DNA of 6,573 nucleotides. Source: Deltaproteobacteria bacterium. GTDB taxonomy: Bacteria; UBA10199; DSSB01. How positions within the stretch are numbered: the stretch's first letter is position 1; each line of letters opens with the position of its first letter. The position numbers and the translations under genes were made by a program. The notes beneath the pieces were generated by a model. It worked only from the letters and a program-made list of their open reading frames with translations. It did not search any database and had not been told where the DNA came from. Shown piece after piece: positions 1-5,751 of the stretch. The stretch is from assembly GCA_020440745.1 (NCBI GenBank), contig JAGRNM010000077.1, forward strand, positions 1-6,573, in the 5' to 3' direction.

Positions 1-346
1 TTTGATGATCTTCCGGAAATTCTCGTTTAAGTTCTTGGGCCAGTTTTTCCCGGTCGCTATAAAGGTCTAGACGATGTTCTGGCATGACAATTTGGTAGGG
101 TACGGTGAGCTTTCTTAAGATTTTTAGCTCATGTTCCATTAAAGAGAGTCGTCCCAAAATACTCTTAAAGAGACGACTCTCCAAAGCACTAATTAAGTTG
201 GGCCCAATGTTAGCCTTGGGACTAATGAGTTCTTTTTCTTGAAAAACTACTGTGACTAAAAGTCCTCTTTTAGCCAAAAAGGCTCCTGCAATTAAGCCTG
301 CAAGATCGCTGCCTACAATCAGAACGTCGGAGTATTTTTCAGACAT
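1..346 (-). CDS. FAD-dependent oxidoreductase, N-terminal part (gene continues beyond the left edge)
   Basis: An open frame begins with ATG at 346 and stays open for 115 codons to the window edge, so the stop and most of the protein are missing. Residues 1-30 form the start of a Rossmann dinucleotide-binding fold: MSEKYSDVLIVGSDLAGLIA, then GAFLAKRG, a beta-alpha-beta unit as in FAD amine-oxidase/phytoene-desaturase-like enzymes. The glycine motif is GSDLAG, not the usual GxGxxG, so the second Gly is replaced by Asp. Residues 31-36 (LVTVVF) are probably the second beta strand, but no clear acidic ribose-binding residue follows. The substrate cannot be told from this fragment. No Shine-Dalgarno is visible before the ATG (upstream reads AACAAACAGCAAAAC). 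It lies 87 bases downstream of the barrel-protein gene on the same strand with no convincing terminator between, so co-transcription is possible. The fold assignment is fairly safe; the specific family is not. Confidence 0.8.
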   Translation of the reverse strand, partial: MSEKYSDVLIVGSDLAGLIAGAFLAKRGLLVTVVFQEKELISPKANIGPNLISALESRLFKSILGRLSLMEHELKILRKLTVPYQIVMPEHRLDLYSDREKLAQELKREFPEDHQ

Positions 347-388
347 GTTTTGCTGTTTGTTGTTGGTTATTCGTGGGCTGTATAGGTT

Positions 389-405
389 TTAGTTTTTTTA
401 ACTAA
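389..405. repeat. Short A/T-rich inverted repeat in the gap after the barrel gene
   Basis: TTAGTT (389-394) and AACTAA (400-405) are perfect arms around a 5-base T loop. The gap 347-433 holds no gene. The element is too weak and lacks a T tract after the stem on either strand, so I do not call it a terminator. It may be an operator or chance. Confidence 0.3.
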
Positions 406-416
406 TCACTAACAAT
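405..416 (+). repeat. Left copy of an imperfect inverted repeat bracketing the barrel gene
   Basis: ATCACTAACAAT at 405-416 matches, in inverted orientation, the segment at 1077-1088, which reads ATCACTAATAAT on the minus strand (11 of 12 identical). Continuing outward from the match gives 17 of 22 identical bases. The copies lie on either side of the outer membrane protein gene, one just past its stop and one in its upstream region. Function unknown; possible duplicated operator or remnant of an insertion. Confidence 0.4.
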
Positions 417-433
417 AAGTCACGAACAACACA

Positions 434-1009
434 TTAAAAGTGCCAATCACCGCTAATAATGGTGGCAAAGTTGATTAAACCAGTAGAGGCTCCGTTTCCT
501 TGAATCAAGGCTGTAGGCCTAAATTTAGCAGCAAAGCCTAAGGAGAAGCGGTCGCTTAAGTAATAATCTAAGCCAGCTCCAAAGGTGCCTCCTAGTCCTA
601 CACCTCCTGTGTTATTGTTAAGGGCACCTTCGGTGAGCACATAAATGCCTAGACCAGCTAAGACGTAGGGCTCTACTTTGGATTCTTGTCCAAAGAGATA
701 AAGTTTGAGTTCGGCCGTGGGTAGGCTCAAAAAGATGCCGCTATCGTTTTCAAAGGCATCTCGCCCGTCGTGGAAGCTTGCAGAAAGATTAGTTTCTAAG
801 GCCCAGCGTTGGTTAAAGCGATATTGTAAGTCAATTCCAAAACCTGGTCCTGGATCCATGTCGGGTACTGCATTAGTCAAAAAGATACTGCCCGACACTT
901 GTACGCCTAAGACCCAGCCTTGGCGAGCCTCTGCTTGGCTAGAAAAACTTAAGCCTATTAATAGGGCTAAAAGAAAGATTAAGGATTTAAGTTTGGTTTT
1001 TACTTTCAT
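434..1009 (-). CDS. Small outer-membrane beta-barrel protein
   Basis: A 191-residue protein starting at ATG 1009. Residues 1-28 are a classical signal peptide: basic MKVKTKLK, a hydrophobic core SLIFLLALLIGL, then SFSSQAEA with likely cleavage after Ala28. The mature part has alternating polar/hydrophobic strands separated by Gly/Asn-rich turns, for example KVEPYVLAGLGIYVL (111-125) and GGTFGAGLDYYLSDRFSLGF (140-159). It ends in WHF, and a terminal Phe is the usual signal recognised by the BAM assembly machinery. This fits the OmpA-N/OMP_b-brl type eight-strand barrels; no OmpA peptidoglycan-binding domain follows. An in-frame ATG at 1051 would add 14 residues ahead of the signal peptide. I prefer 1009 because GGAGGT lies 9 bases before it and the signal peptide then begins at its basic end. 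It sits 92 bases after purN on the same strand. Specific role (structural, adhesion, porin-like) unknown. Confidence 0.85.
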   Translation of the reverse strand: MKVKTKLKSLIFLLALLIGLSFSSQAEARQGWVLGVQVSGSIFLTNAVPDMDPGPGFGIDLQYRFNQRWALETNLSASFHDGRDAFENDSGIFLSLPTAELKLYLFGQESKVEPYVLAGLGIYVLTEGALNNNTGGVGLGGTFGAGLDYYLSDRFSLGFAAKFRPTALIQGNGASTGLINFATIISGDWHF

Positions 1010-1018
1010 TTTTAAGGA

Positions 1019-1024
1019 ACCTCC
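1019..1024 (-). promoter_or_regulatory. Strong Shine-Dalgarno that decides the barrel-protein start
   Basis: On the minus strand GGAGGT is followed by TCCTTAAAA and then ATG (1009). It lies inside the potential 14-residue N-terminal extension, which argues that the longer reading from 1051 is not the real start. It is the only consensus-strength site in the window. Confidence 0.75.
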
Positions 1025-1076
1025 ATTCCAGGTGGTATCAAGGGGTTTCATGTTTATTTTTTAAGTTTAGTGTCGA

Positions 1077-1088
1077 ATTATTAGTGAT
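1077..1088 (-). repeat. Right copy of the inverted repeat bracketing the barrel gene
   Basis: On the minus strand this reads ATCACTAATAAT, the partner of 405-416 (11/12). It lies in the 92-base gap between the purN stop and the barrel gene, where a promoter or operator of the barrel gene would be expected. Just upstream, GTGA and TCAC form short arms around seven bases (GTGAATAACGATCAC), which also overlaps the repeat. No convincing -35/-10 pair was found here. Confidence 0.4.
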
Positions 1089-1101
1089 CGTTATTCACCC
1101 T

Positions 1102-1716
1102 TTAATCCTTCACTAGGACTTGTTTGCCTTTTTTTTGGATCTTTCCTTGGGCAAGTTTTTCTAGGACCTGGGAATAGAGTACATGTTCTTCTTTAAGAAT
1201 ACGCTCTGAAAGACTTTCAACGGTATCCGTACTTAGCACTGAAACCCTTCTTTGGTCAATGATCGGACCAGTGTCACAGCCTTCGTCTACAAAGTGTACG
1301 GTGCAGCCTGATTCGGAGGCACCTGCTTCGAGGGCTTGTTTTTGAGCTGCTAGACCGGGAAAATTGGGTAAAAGACTGGGGTGAATATTAAGAACCCGGT
1401 CGGGATAGTGTTTTAAAAAATAGGGACTTAAAAGACGCATAAAACCAGCTAAGACGATGGTGTCGACTTGGGCTTTTTGGAGGACTTGCAGGAGTTTTTT
1501 TTCGTAGTCTTCCAGACTTTCTCCTTTGATTTTTGGAATGCTTTGATGGGCTAAGCCATGGGTTTTGGCATAGGCTAGGCCTCCGGCTTGGGGCTGGTCG
1601 CTTAAAATGATTTTAATTTGAGCGTGAAGTTTGCCCTTTGTAATGGATTGATGGATGGCCTGCATATTGCTGCCGCGACCGCTTAAAAGAATGCCTAATT
1701 GAAGAGGTGGGGTCAT
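1102..1716 (-). CDS. purN: Phosphoribosylglycinamide formyltransferase 1 (GAR transformylase)
   Basis: The enzyme transfers the formyl group from 10-formyltetrahydrofolate to GAR, giving FGAR, the third step of de novo purine synthesis in the cytoplasm. The 204 residues match the usual length of about 190-215. The phosphate-binding loop LLSGRGSNMQA is at 10-20. LAGFMRLLSPYFL spans 89-101. The catalytic segment NIHPSLLPNFPG (110-121) carries Asn110 and His112, and Asp148 lies in EGCDTGPII (145-153). These correspond, with an offset of four, to Asn106, His108 and Asp144 of the E. coli enzyme, so all catalytic residues are present. The ATG at 1716 overlaps the purM stop as ATGA. No Shine-Dalgarno is visible, so translational coupling to purM is the likely mode of initiation. 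The stop is followed by a 92-base gap to the barrel gene. Confidence 0.97.
   Translation of the reverse strand: MTPPLQLGILLSGRGSNMQAIHQSITKGKLHAQIKIILSDQPQAGGLAYAKTHGLAHQSIPKIKGESLEDYEKKLLQVLQKAQVDTIVLAGFMRLLSPYFLKHYPDRVLNIHPSLLPNFPGLAAQKQALEAGASESGCTVHFVDEGCDTGPIIDQRRVSVLSTDTVESLSERILKEEHVLYSQVLEKLAQGKIQKKGKQVLVKD
1713..1716 (-). promoter_or_regulatory. ATGA stop-start overlap coupling purM to purN
   Basis: The purM stop TGA and the purN start ATG share bases in ATGA. Such overlaps usually mean terminating ribosomes reinitiate on the next gene, keeping the two purine enzymes in proportion. The overlap is seen directly; the coupling is inferred. Confidence 0.8.
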
Positions 1717-2756
1717 GATTCAAAGACAATACTAGGATCTTGTGGGTTTTTTCTGTGGGCAATAACCCCTAGGTCCCAACAGGGGATGCCCAAGCCTTGG
1801 CAACGTTCTAAGACTTCTTGGCTTTCGGCAGGGCGAACGATCATACAAAAGCCAATGCCGCAATTAAATACTCGGAGCATTTCTGATTCTTCGATGTGGC
1901 CTTTTTCTTGTAAAAGATCAAAAAGCTTAGGTCGTGTCCAAGCCTTTAAGGATAGTTGGGCCTGGGCGCTTTCTGGTAGGGCACGGGGTAGGTTTTCTAA
2001 CAAGCCTCCACCGGTAATGTGGGCAAGGCCTAGAAGTTTAAATTCTTTTTTAAGTTTAAGGACCGCTTGAACATAAAGGCGGGTGGGTTCTAAGAGAGCC
2101 TTGCCCAGGCTTTGGTCTAAGCCGTAGCTTTGTCTTAGGTCTAATTGGGCTTCTGCAATGATTTTTCTCACCAAGCTGTAGCCATTGGAGTGGAGTCCCG
2201 AACTAGCCAGGCCTAGGACGCGGTCACCCACGGCAATGCTGGAGCCATCTAGTATTTCTTCTCTTTCCACGGCACCCACGGCAAAGCCTGCTAGATCAAA
2301 GTCGCCTTTTTGGTAGAGGCCAGGCATTTCTGCGGTTTCTCCCCCTAAGAGTGGGCATTGGATGCTGGCTAAGGACTCGGTGAGTCCCTCTAAAACTTCG
2401 AGAGCTTGCTTACGATCCAGTTGGCCGCAGGCGTAATAGTCTAAGAAAAAAAGCGGTTGGGCGCCTGTGCACAAGAGGTCATTAACACACATGGCAACCA
2501 GGTCTTGGCCTAATCCTTTAAGTAGTTTTAATTCTTGAGCAAGCTTGAGTTTGGTACCCACACCGTCGGTAGAAGCAACCAGGACAGGGTTTTTAAGCTT
2601 AAGTCCACTGAGGCTAAAAAGCCCGGCAAAGCCTGGAGCGTGTTTAATGACTTCTGGCCGCAGGGTTTTTTGCACCATGGGGCCCAGGTCTTTGACAAAG
2701 GCATTGCCTTCGTCAATACTAACCCCGGCGGAAGCATATGTAAGTGATGAAGCCAA
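1713..2756 (-). CDS. purM: Phosphoribosylformylglycinamidine cyclo-ligase (AIR synthetase)
   Basis: The enzyme converts FGAM plus ATP to AIR, the fifth step of de novo purine synthesis. The 347 residues match the family length (about 345), and both halves of the PurM fold are complete. Signature segments in order: LTYASAGVSIDEGN (5-18, cf. the usual YxxAGVDI), STDGVGTKLK (62-71), MCVNDLLCTGAQPLFFLDY (89-107), LLGGETAEMPG (136-146), GLASSGLHSNGYSLVR (182-197), HITGGGLLENLPR (246-258) and MLRVFNCGIGF (293-303). The start is TTG at 2756. An in-frame TAG at 2769-2771 closes the frame upstream, and no ATG or GTG occurs before the YxxAGV motif, so TTG is the only conventional initiator that keeps the conserved N-terminus. 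AAGG six bases upstream is a modest ribosome-binding site. First gene of a purM-purN unit, divergent from the sigma-54 activator. Confidence 0.96.
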   Translation of the reverse strand: MASSLTYASAGVSIDEGNAFVKDLGPMVQKTLRPEVIKHAPGFAGLFSLSGLKLKNPVLVASTDGVGTKLKLAQELKLLKGLGQDLVAMCVNDLLCTGAQPLFFLDYYACGQLDRKQALEVLEGLTESLASIQCPLLGGETAEMPGLYQKGDFDLAGFAVGAVEREEILDGSSIAVGDRVLGLASSGLHSNGYSLVRKIIAEAQLDLRQSYGLDQSLGKALLEPTRLYVQAVLKLKKEFKLLGLAHITGGGLLENLPRALPESAQAQLSLKAWTRPKLFDLLQEKGHIEESEMLRVFNCGIGFCMIVRPAESQEVLERCQGLGIPCWDLGVIAHRKNPQDPSIVFES

Positions 2757-2799
2757 AGTGGGCCTTGGCTAATGGGCTTTGAATTAAAAATCAAGATTT

Positions 2800-2829
2800 T
2801 CCTTTGGTCGGTGCTTTTAAGTCCTTTGG
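2800..2829. repeat. Pair of 8-base direct repeats in the divergent purM/activator gap
   Basis: TCCTTTGG occurs at 2800-2807 and again at 2822-2829, starts 22 bases apart, close to two helical turns. A related CCTTGGCTA occurs at 2763-2771. The arrangement resembles a tandem operator on one face of the helix. The 163-base gap 2757-2919 must hold the promoters of both purM and the activator, but I could not pick a convincing -35/-10 pair for either. Confidence 0.35.
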
Positions 2830-2850
2830 CTAGACAAAAAATTTACATCT

Positions 2851-2895
2851 AGGCTTTTATTAAGGAGCTTAAAGAATTTAAGCTTTTTTAAGCCT
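2851..2895 (+). terminator. Terminator-like hairpin with T tract in the leader of the sigma-54 activator
   Basis: AGCTTAAA (2866-2873) and TTTAAGCT (2877-2884) are perfect 8-base arms around a GAA loop, followed directly by five more T (2885-2889). Allowing G-U pairs extends the inner stem to about 12 pairs (2862-2873 with 2877-2888). AGGCTT (2851-2856) and AAGCCT (2890-2895) add an outer 6-base stem. The T tract is on the plus-strand side only. It lies 24 bases before the activator ATG and downstream of where its promoter must be, so it could be an attenuator. The stem is A/T rich and its strength is uncertain. Confidence 0.45.
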
Positions 2896-2919
2896 CATTT
2901 TTTGCTTAAGATAGCGTCC

Positions 2920-3924
2920 ATGACTCAACCAAACGAGATTATTTCTGCCTTTGAAGACTTAGTGGGATCCTCTGCCGCGATGAGAGAGGTTTACCAACTG
3001 GTTAAAGCCTTAGAAAACAGTACGGCTAGTGTTTTAATCACTGGTGAATCGGGTACGGGTAAAGAAAAAGTAGCTCAGGCCCTTCATCGTCATAGTACTC
3101 GGTCTCAAGGACCTTTTAGGGCGGTTAACTGTGCTGCTCTTTCTAAGGATATTTTAGAAAGTGAACTCTTTGGTCATGTGAAGGGAGCCTTTACGGGAGC
3201 GATTAACGATAAGAAGGGCATTTTTGAAGCGAGTGATGGAGGGACGGTTTTTTTAGACGAGATCGGAGAAGTCTCCTCTGACTTTCAGGTCAAACTACTA
3301 AGGGTTTTGCAAGAAGGTGAGTATTGTCGTCTAGGAGAAGATAAGGTCCAGCGTTGTGATGTGCGTATTTTGAGTGCCACCCATCAAAACTTGGAGGATT
3401 TAATTACTAAGGGTAAGTTTAGAAAAGATCTTTATTATCGGCTTAACGTGATTCCTATTCACTTAAAACCCCTAAGAAGCCGAAGCGAGGATATTCCCCT
3501 TTTGGCTCAGCATTTTTTAAAAGAGTATAGTGCCCGTCTTAACAAAGACTTAAAGAAGATCAGTGGGGAGGCTTTGCATATTTTGCAACGTTACTCCTGG
3601 CCTGGTAATGTTAGAGAGTTAGAAAATATTATTGAGCGGGCTGTGGTTTTGTCCCAAGGTCGTAGCTTAAGGATCTGTGATTTGCCGGATTTTCTTTTAA
3701 AAGAAGAAAACTGGAGTTCTGAAGAAAACTTAGAAGATTTGACTTACCAAGAAGCTAAGCTTAGGGCCATGAAGCGTTTTAATCAGTCCTATTTAAGGCA
3801 GTTATTGAACCAAAGCCAAGGCAACTTAAGCCATGCCAGTGCTAAGGCAGGCATGGATCGTAGTAATTTTAAAAAACTATTAAAAAAATTTGAAATTCAT
3901 GCCCAAGAATTTAGAAGTAAATAA
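2920..3924 (+). CDS. Sigma-54-dependent transcriptional activator without receiver domain (PspF/NtrC type)
   Basis: A 334-residue bacterial enhancer-binding protein (numbering from ATG 2920). The AAA+ domain starts almost at once (VGSSAAMREVYQLV, 15-28). It has Walker A GESGTGKE (42-49), the sigma-54-contacting loop GAFTGA (89-94), Walker B GGTVFLDE (107-114), the arginine-finger region RKDLYYRLN (168-176) and sensor II WPGNVRELENIIERAV (227-242). Residues about 290-326 (YLRQLLNQSQGNLSHASAKA onward) form the Fis-type HTH. With GAFTGA intact it should remodel sigma-54 RNA polymerase. There is no N-terminal receiver, GAF or PAS domain, and the frame is closed upstream at 2818, so none was missed. 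Like PspF it must be controlled by a partner protein or by its own level. TTG at 2902 would add six residues, but no ribosome site precedes it; weak AAGATAG precedes the ATG. It overlaps the guanylyltransferase gene by 26 bases. Target genes are unknown. Confidence 0.93.
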   Translation: MTQPNEIISAFEDLVGSSAAMREVYQLVKALENSTASVLITGESGTGKEKVAQALHRHSTRSQGPFRAVNCAALSKDILESELFGHVKGAFTGAINDKKGIFEASDGGTVFLDEIGEVSSDFQVKLLRVLQEGEYCRLGEDKVQRCDVRILSATHQNLEDLITKGKFRKDLYYRLNVIPIHLKPLRSRSEDIPLLAQHFLKEYSARLNKDLKKISGEALHILQRYSWPGNVRELENIIERAVVLSQGRSLRICDLPDFLLKEENWSSEENLEDLTYQEAKLRAMKRFNQSYLRQLLNQSQGNLSHASAKAGMDRSNFKKLLKKFEIHAQEFRSK

Positions 3925-4966
3925 AAAATCAAGTGCCCATGGGGTGATTTTGGCTGGGGGGGCAGGGACTCGTCTATGGCCTCTTTCTACACCCGATTGT
4001 CCTAAGCAATTTTTAAAGCTTTTTTCTGAGTTTAGTTTAATAGAAGAAACTTTAAAGCGCTTACAGCTTTGTCAGCTAGATTCTTTATGGATTGTGGCAG
4101 CTCAGTCCCATAAAACTCTTTTTAAGAAGTATCTGCCGGCTTTTGACCTTGGGCAAATTCTTTTAGAGCCCCAGGCCAAAAATACTGCGGCGGCCTTGGT
4201 TTGGGCAGCCATGGAAGTATCCAGACAAGATCCAGAAGCCTTGATGGCGGTTTTCCCGGCGGATCATTATATTCCTGATCAAGATCAGAAGCATTTTATC
4301 AAAAATTTAGAGAAGGCCTTTCAATTAGCTAAAGAAAAAAACGCTCTAGTGACCTTTGGGATTCCTCCCGATCACGCTTCTACCGCTTATGGCTATTTAG
4401 AAGTAGGTCAGGTCCAAGAAGGTTATGCCCATTTAAAATCTTTTCACGAAAAACCCGAGGCAAAAAGAGCCCGTCAATATTTGGAGACAGGTCATTATTA
4501 TTGGAATAGCGGTATGTTTGTTTGGAAGGCGAAAGTTTTTTTAGAGGAGTTTGCTAAACACCATTCTGAGTCTTATGATTTATTTAAAAAATTTAGTGAA
4601 GGTACTTTGAGTTTGGAAGAGCTTTATGAAACTTTACCTTCTATCAGTGTGGACTATGCGGTGATGGAAAAGGCTTCTTTGGTCTTAATGGTGCCAGCGG
4701 ATTTTGGATGGAGTGACGTGGGAGGGTTTAAGGCTTTGGACGAAATTTTGCCTAAGGATCAAGAAGGCAATGCTAAAAAGGGCAAAGGTTTTTTCTTAGA
4801 CGCCAAGCATAATTTGGCCATTAATCAAGGGAATAAGCCTTTAGTCTTGTTTGGAGTAGAGGATCTAGTGGTGGTGGATAGTGAAGAAGCTACCCTAGTC
4901 ATGCCCAAGGATAAGTTAAAAGAGATCAAATCCTTGCAAGAAGCCCTAAAGAAAATAAAGGATTAA
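3899..4966 (+). CDS. manC: Mannose-1-phosphate guanylyltransferase (GDP-mannose pyrophosphorylase), monofunctional
   Basis: The enzyme makes GDP-mannose from GTP and mannose-1-phosphate, feeding lipopolysaccharide, capsule or exopolysaccharide synthesis in the cytoplasm. From ATG 3899 it has 355 residues. The nucleotidyltransferase motif GGAGTRLWPLS is at 20-30, with PKQF at 35-38. EPQAKNTA (90-97), FPADHYI (119-125, metal-binding Asp), STAYGYLE (161-168), FHEKPE (182-187), YYWNSGMF (200-207), SVDYAVME (250-257) and DFGWSDVG (268-275) follow, all in family order. The phosphomannose isomerase cupin domain of the roughly 470-residue bifunctional enzymes is absent, so fructose-6-phosphate isomerisation must be encoded elsewhere. 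The start lies inside the end of the activator gene. A TTG at 3890 is an alternative (+3 residues), and neither has a Shine-Dalgarno, which points to coupling with the activator. Some databases would name it manC1, rfbM or algA-like; the activity is firmer than the symbol. Confidence 0.92.
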   Translation: MPKNLEVNKKSSAHGVILAGGAGTRLWPLSTPDCPKQFLKLFSEFSLIEETLKRLQLCQLDSLWIVAAQSHKTLFKKYLPAFDLGQILLEPQAKNTAAALVWAAMEVSRQDPEALMAVFPADHYIPDQDQKHFIKNLEKAFQLAKEKNALVTFGIPPDHASTAYGYLEVGQVQEGYAHLKSFHEKPEAKRARQYLETGHYYWNSGMFVWKAKVFLEEFAKHHSESYDLFKKFSEGTLSLEELYETLPSISVDYAVMEKASLVLMVPADFGWSDVGGFKALDEILPKDQEGNAKKGKGFFLDAKHNLAINQGNKPLVLFGVEDLVVVDSEEATLVMPKDKLKEIKSLQEALKKIKD

Positions 4967-4971
4967 TTATT

Positions 4972-5583
4972 TTAGTTGAGCGCCACGCTGTTTGGATCTT
5001 GAGTAATCTTTGTAGAGTCAGCTTTGGGTAGATTTTCTTTTGCCCAATCCTTGGCTGCATGAGCGCCATACATCCAGACAGCACTGATTAAAAAATTAGA
5101 ACTTACTTCATTGCTTTCGGCATAGGTTTTTAAAGAACGTAAAGGCGCTCCCAAGGCATTGCACTCTCTAAAATTGTTCTCTCCCCATCTTCCTTCACCT
5201 TCATAACATTTGGATTTTTCACTGTTGATTTGATCGATTACTTGATTGAGGTTTTTGTTAGCGGTGTGGAGTCTTGTCGAAAGCCTAAGCATGGCTGACG
5301 AGTTACCCGATGATAAGGCTTCAGCAAGTTTAGCTCTTGCTAAGGCGCTTTCTTTGATGGGTTCTGCAAGTTCACGATTAACTTGTTCATCGGGAAACTC
5401 AGGGTTAAATTCTTGATCCCAGCGGGCGTCCTCAGAAGCGTTTTTTAAAGCTTGCGTATTTTCTTGAGTACCTGGAGTTTGAGTAAGGACGCTATATTCT
5501 GAAAAGCTTGAAGCCACTTCTTGAAGTAGATCACTACCGTTTTCTACAAGAGCTTGGCTTAGGGGGAGTATTTTATTAAGCAT
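4972..5583 (-). CDS. Hypothetical protein, 203 residues, not recognised
   Basis: ATG at 5583 is preceded by AAAAGGA five bases upstream, a good ribosome-binding site, so this is very probably a real gene. The protein is hydrophilic, with no signal peptide, no membrane segment and no motif that I know. Residues 1-30 look like an amphipathic helix (MLNKILPLSQALVENGSDLL onward), 31-65 are polar and Asn/Glu/Gln/Pro rich, and 66-122 read as long helices (ELAEPIKESALARAKLAEAL; LSTRLHTANKNLNQVIDQIN). Two cysteines, Cys126 and Cys141, flank a Gly/Arg/Asn stretch (YEGEGRWGENNFRE). The tail from about 183 is polar and probably flexible. It converges on manC with 5 bases between the stops and is divergent from folC, so neighbours give no functional hint. 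It could be lineage-specific. Confidence 0.75.
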   Translation of the reverse strand: MLNKILPLSQALVENGSDLLQEVASSFSEYSVLTQTPGTQENTQALKNASEDARWDQEFNPEFPDEQVNRELAEPIKESALARAKLAEALSSGNSSAMLRLSTRLHTANKNLNQVIDQINSEKSKCYEGEGRWGENNFRECNALGAPLRSLKTYAESNEVSSNFLISAVWMYGAHAAKDWAKENLPKADSTKITQDPNSVALN

Positions 5584-5588
5584 GCTTT

Positions 5589-5594
5589 TCCTTT
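5589..5594 (-). promoter_or_regulatory. Ribosome-binding site of the hypothetical gene
   Basis: On the minus strand AAAAGGA is followed by AAAGC and then ATG (5583). Spacing and sequence are good and this fixes the start. It lies immediately beside the foot of the hairpin at 5596-5637. Confidence 0.65.
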
Positions 5595-5595
5595 T

Positions 5596-5637
5596 AAGTT
5601 TTTGGTAAGATAAAGGCTTTATCCAAGATAAAAACTT
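5596..5637 (-). promoter_or_regulatory. Possible 5'-leader hairpin ahead of the hypothetical gene
   Basis: AAGTTTTT (5596-5603) and AAAAACTT (5630-5637) are perfect 8-base arms. Inside them GATAAAG (5609-5615) and CTTTATC (5617-5623) form a second perfect 7-base inverted repeat around one G. In minus-strand RNA the outer stem ends one or two bases before the AAAAGGA ribosome site, so folding could affect translation, or the DNA palindrome could be an operator. The stems are A/T rich. The rest of the gap 5584-5749 shows nothing else I can assign firmly. Confidence 0.35.
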
Positions 5638-5733
5638 GAAAGCCCGGTTCCTTAAAAAGATTATCGGCTAAGTGTTTGAAAAGTTGTGGGTTTTTTTATT
5701 TAAATAGAGCCTTTATGATAAACTCCTAAAATA

Positions 5734-5751
5734 ATTATTAATTTTAATAAT
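5734..5751. repeat. Perfect A/T palindrome reaching into the folC start codon
   Basis: ATTATTAATTTTAATAAT is a perfect inverted repeat: 8-base arms around TT. Its last two bases are the A and T of the folC ATG, and it occupies the place where a Shine-Dalgarno would be. It could be an operator, an unstructured A/T leader favouring initiation, or chance in an A/T-only stretch. Confidence 0.4.

Noticed and set aside
389..405. Rho-independent terminator for the barrel gene
   Set aside because: The stem is six A/T-rich pairs with the T run in the loop on one strand and no T tract afterwards; too weak.
395..430. Integron-type attC site after the barrel gene
   Set aside because: CACTAAC and GTTATTC-like words are present but do not fit the paired core-site consensus, and no integrase is in view.
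705..1064. Plus-strand 119-codon open frame opposite the barrel gene
   Set aside because: Antisense to a convincing signal-peptide and barrel gene; Lys/Pro/Ser-rich composition typical of a shadow frame.
1699..2070. Plus-strand 123-codon open frame opposite purM
   Set aside because: It lies antisense to a fully conserved purM, has no ribosome site and its translation resembles no protein family; a coding shadow.
2528..2794. Minus-strand 88-codon frame beginning upstream of purM and overlapping its start
   Set aside because: It overlaps conserved PurM motifs in another frame and has no recognisable domain; a possible leader peptide, but no ribosome site supports it.
2757..2919. Sigma-54 (-24/-12) promoter before the activator
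   Set aside because: I looked for TGGC and TGC elements at the correct spacing and found none; nor did I find one just before manC.
4967..4971. Bidirectional terminator between manC and the hypothetical gene
   Set aside because: Only five bases separate the stops, and no hairpin with a T tract was seen around them.
5684..5720. Sigma-70 promoter for folC
   Set aside because: TATGAT at 5714-5719 is a fair -10, but the correct distance upstream holds only a T tract; not enough to call.
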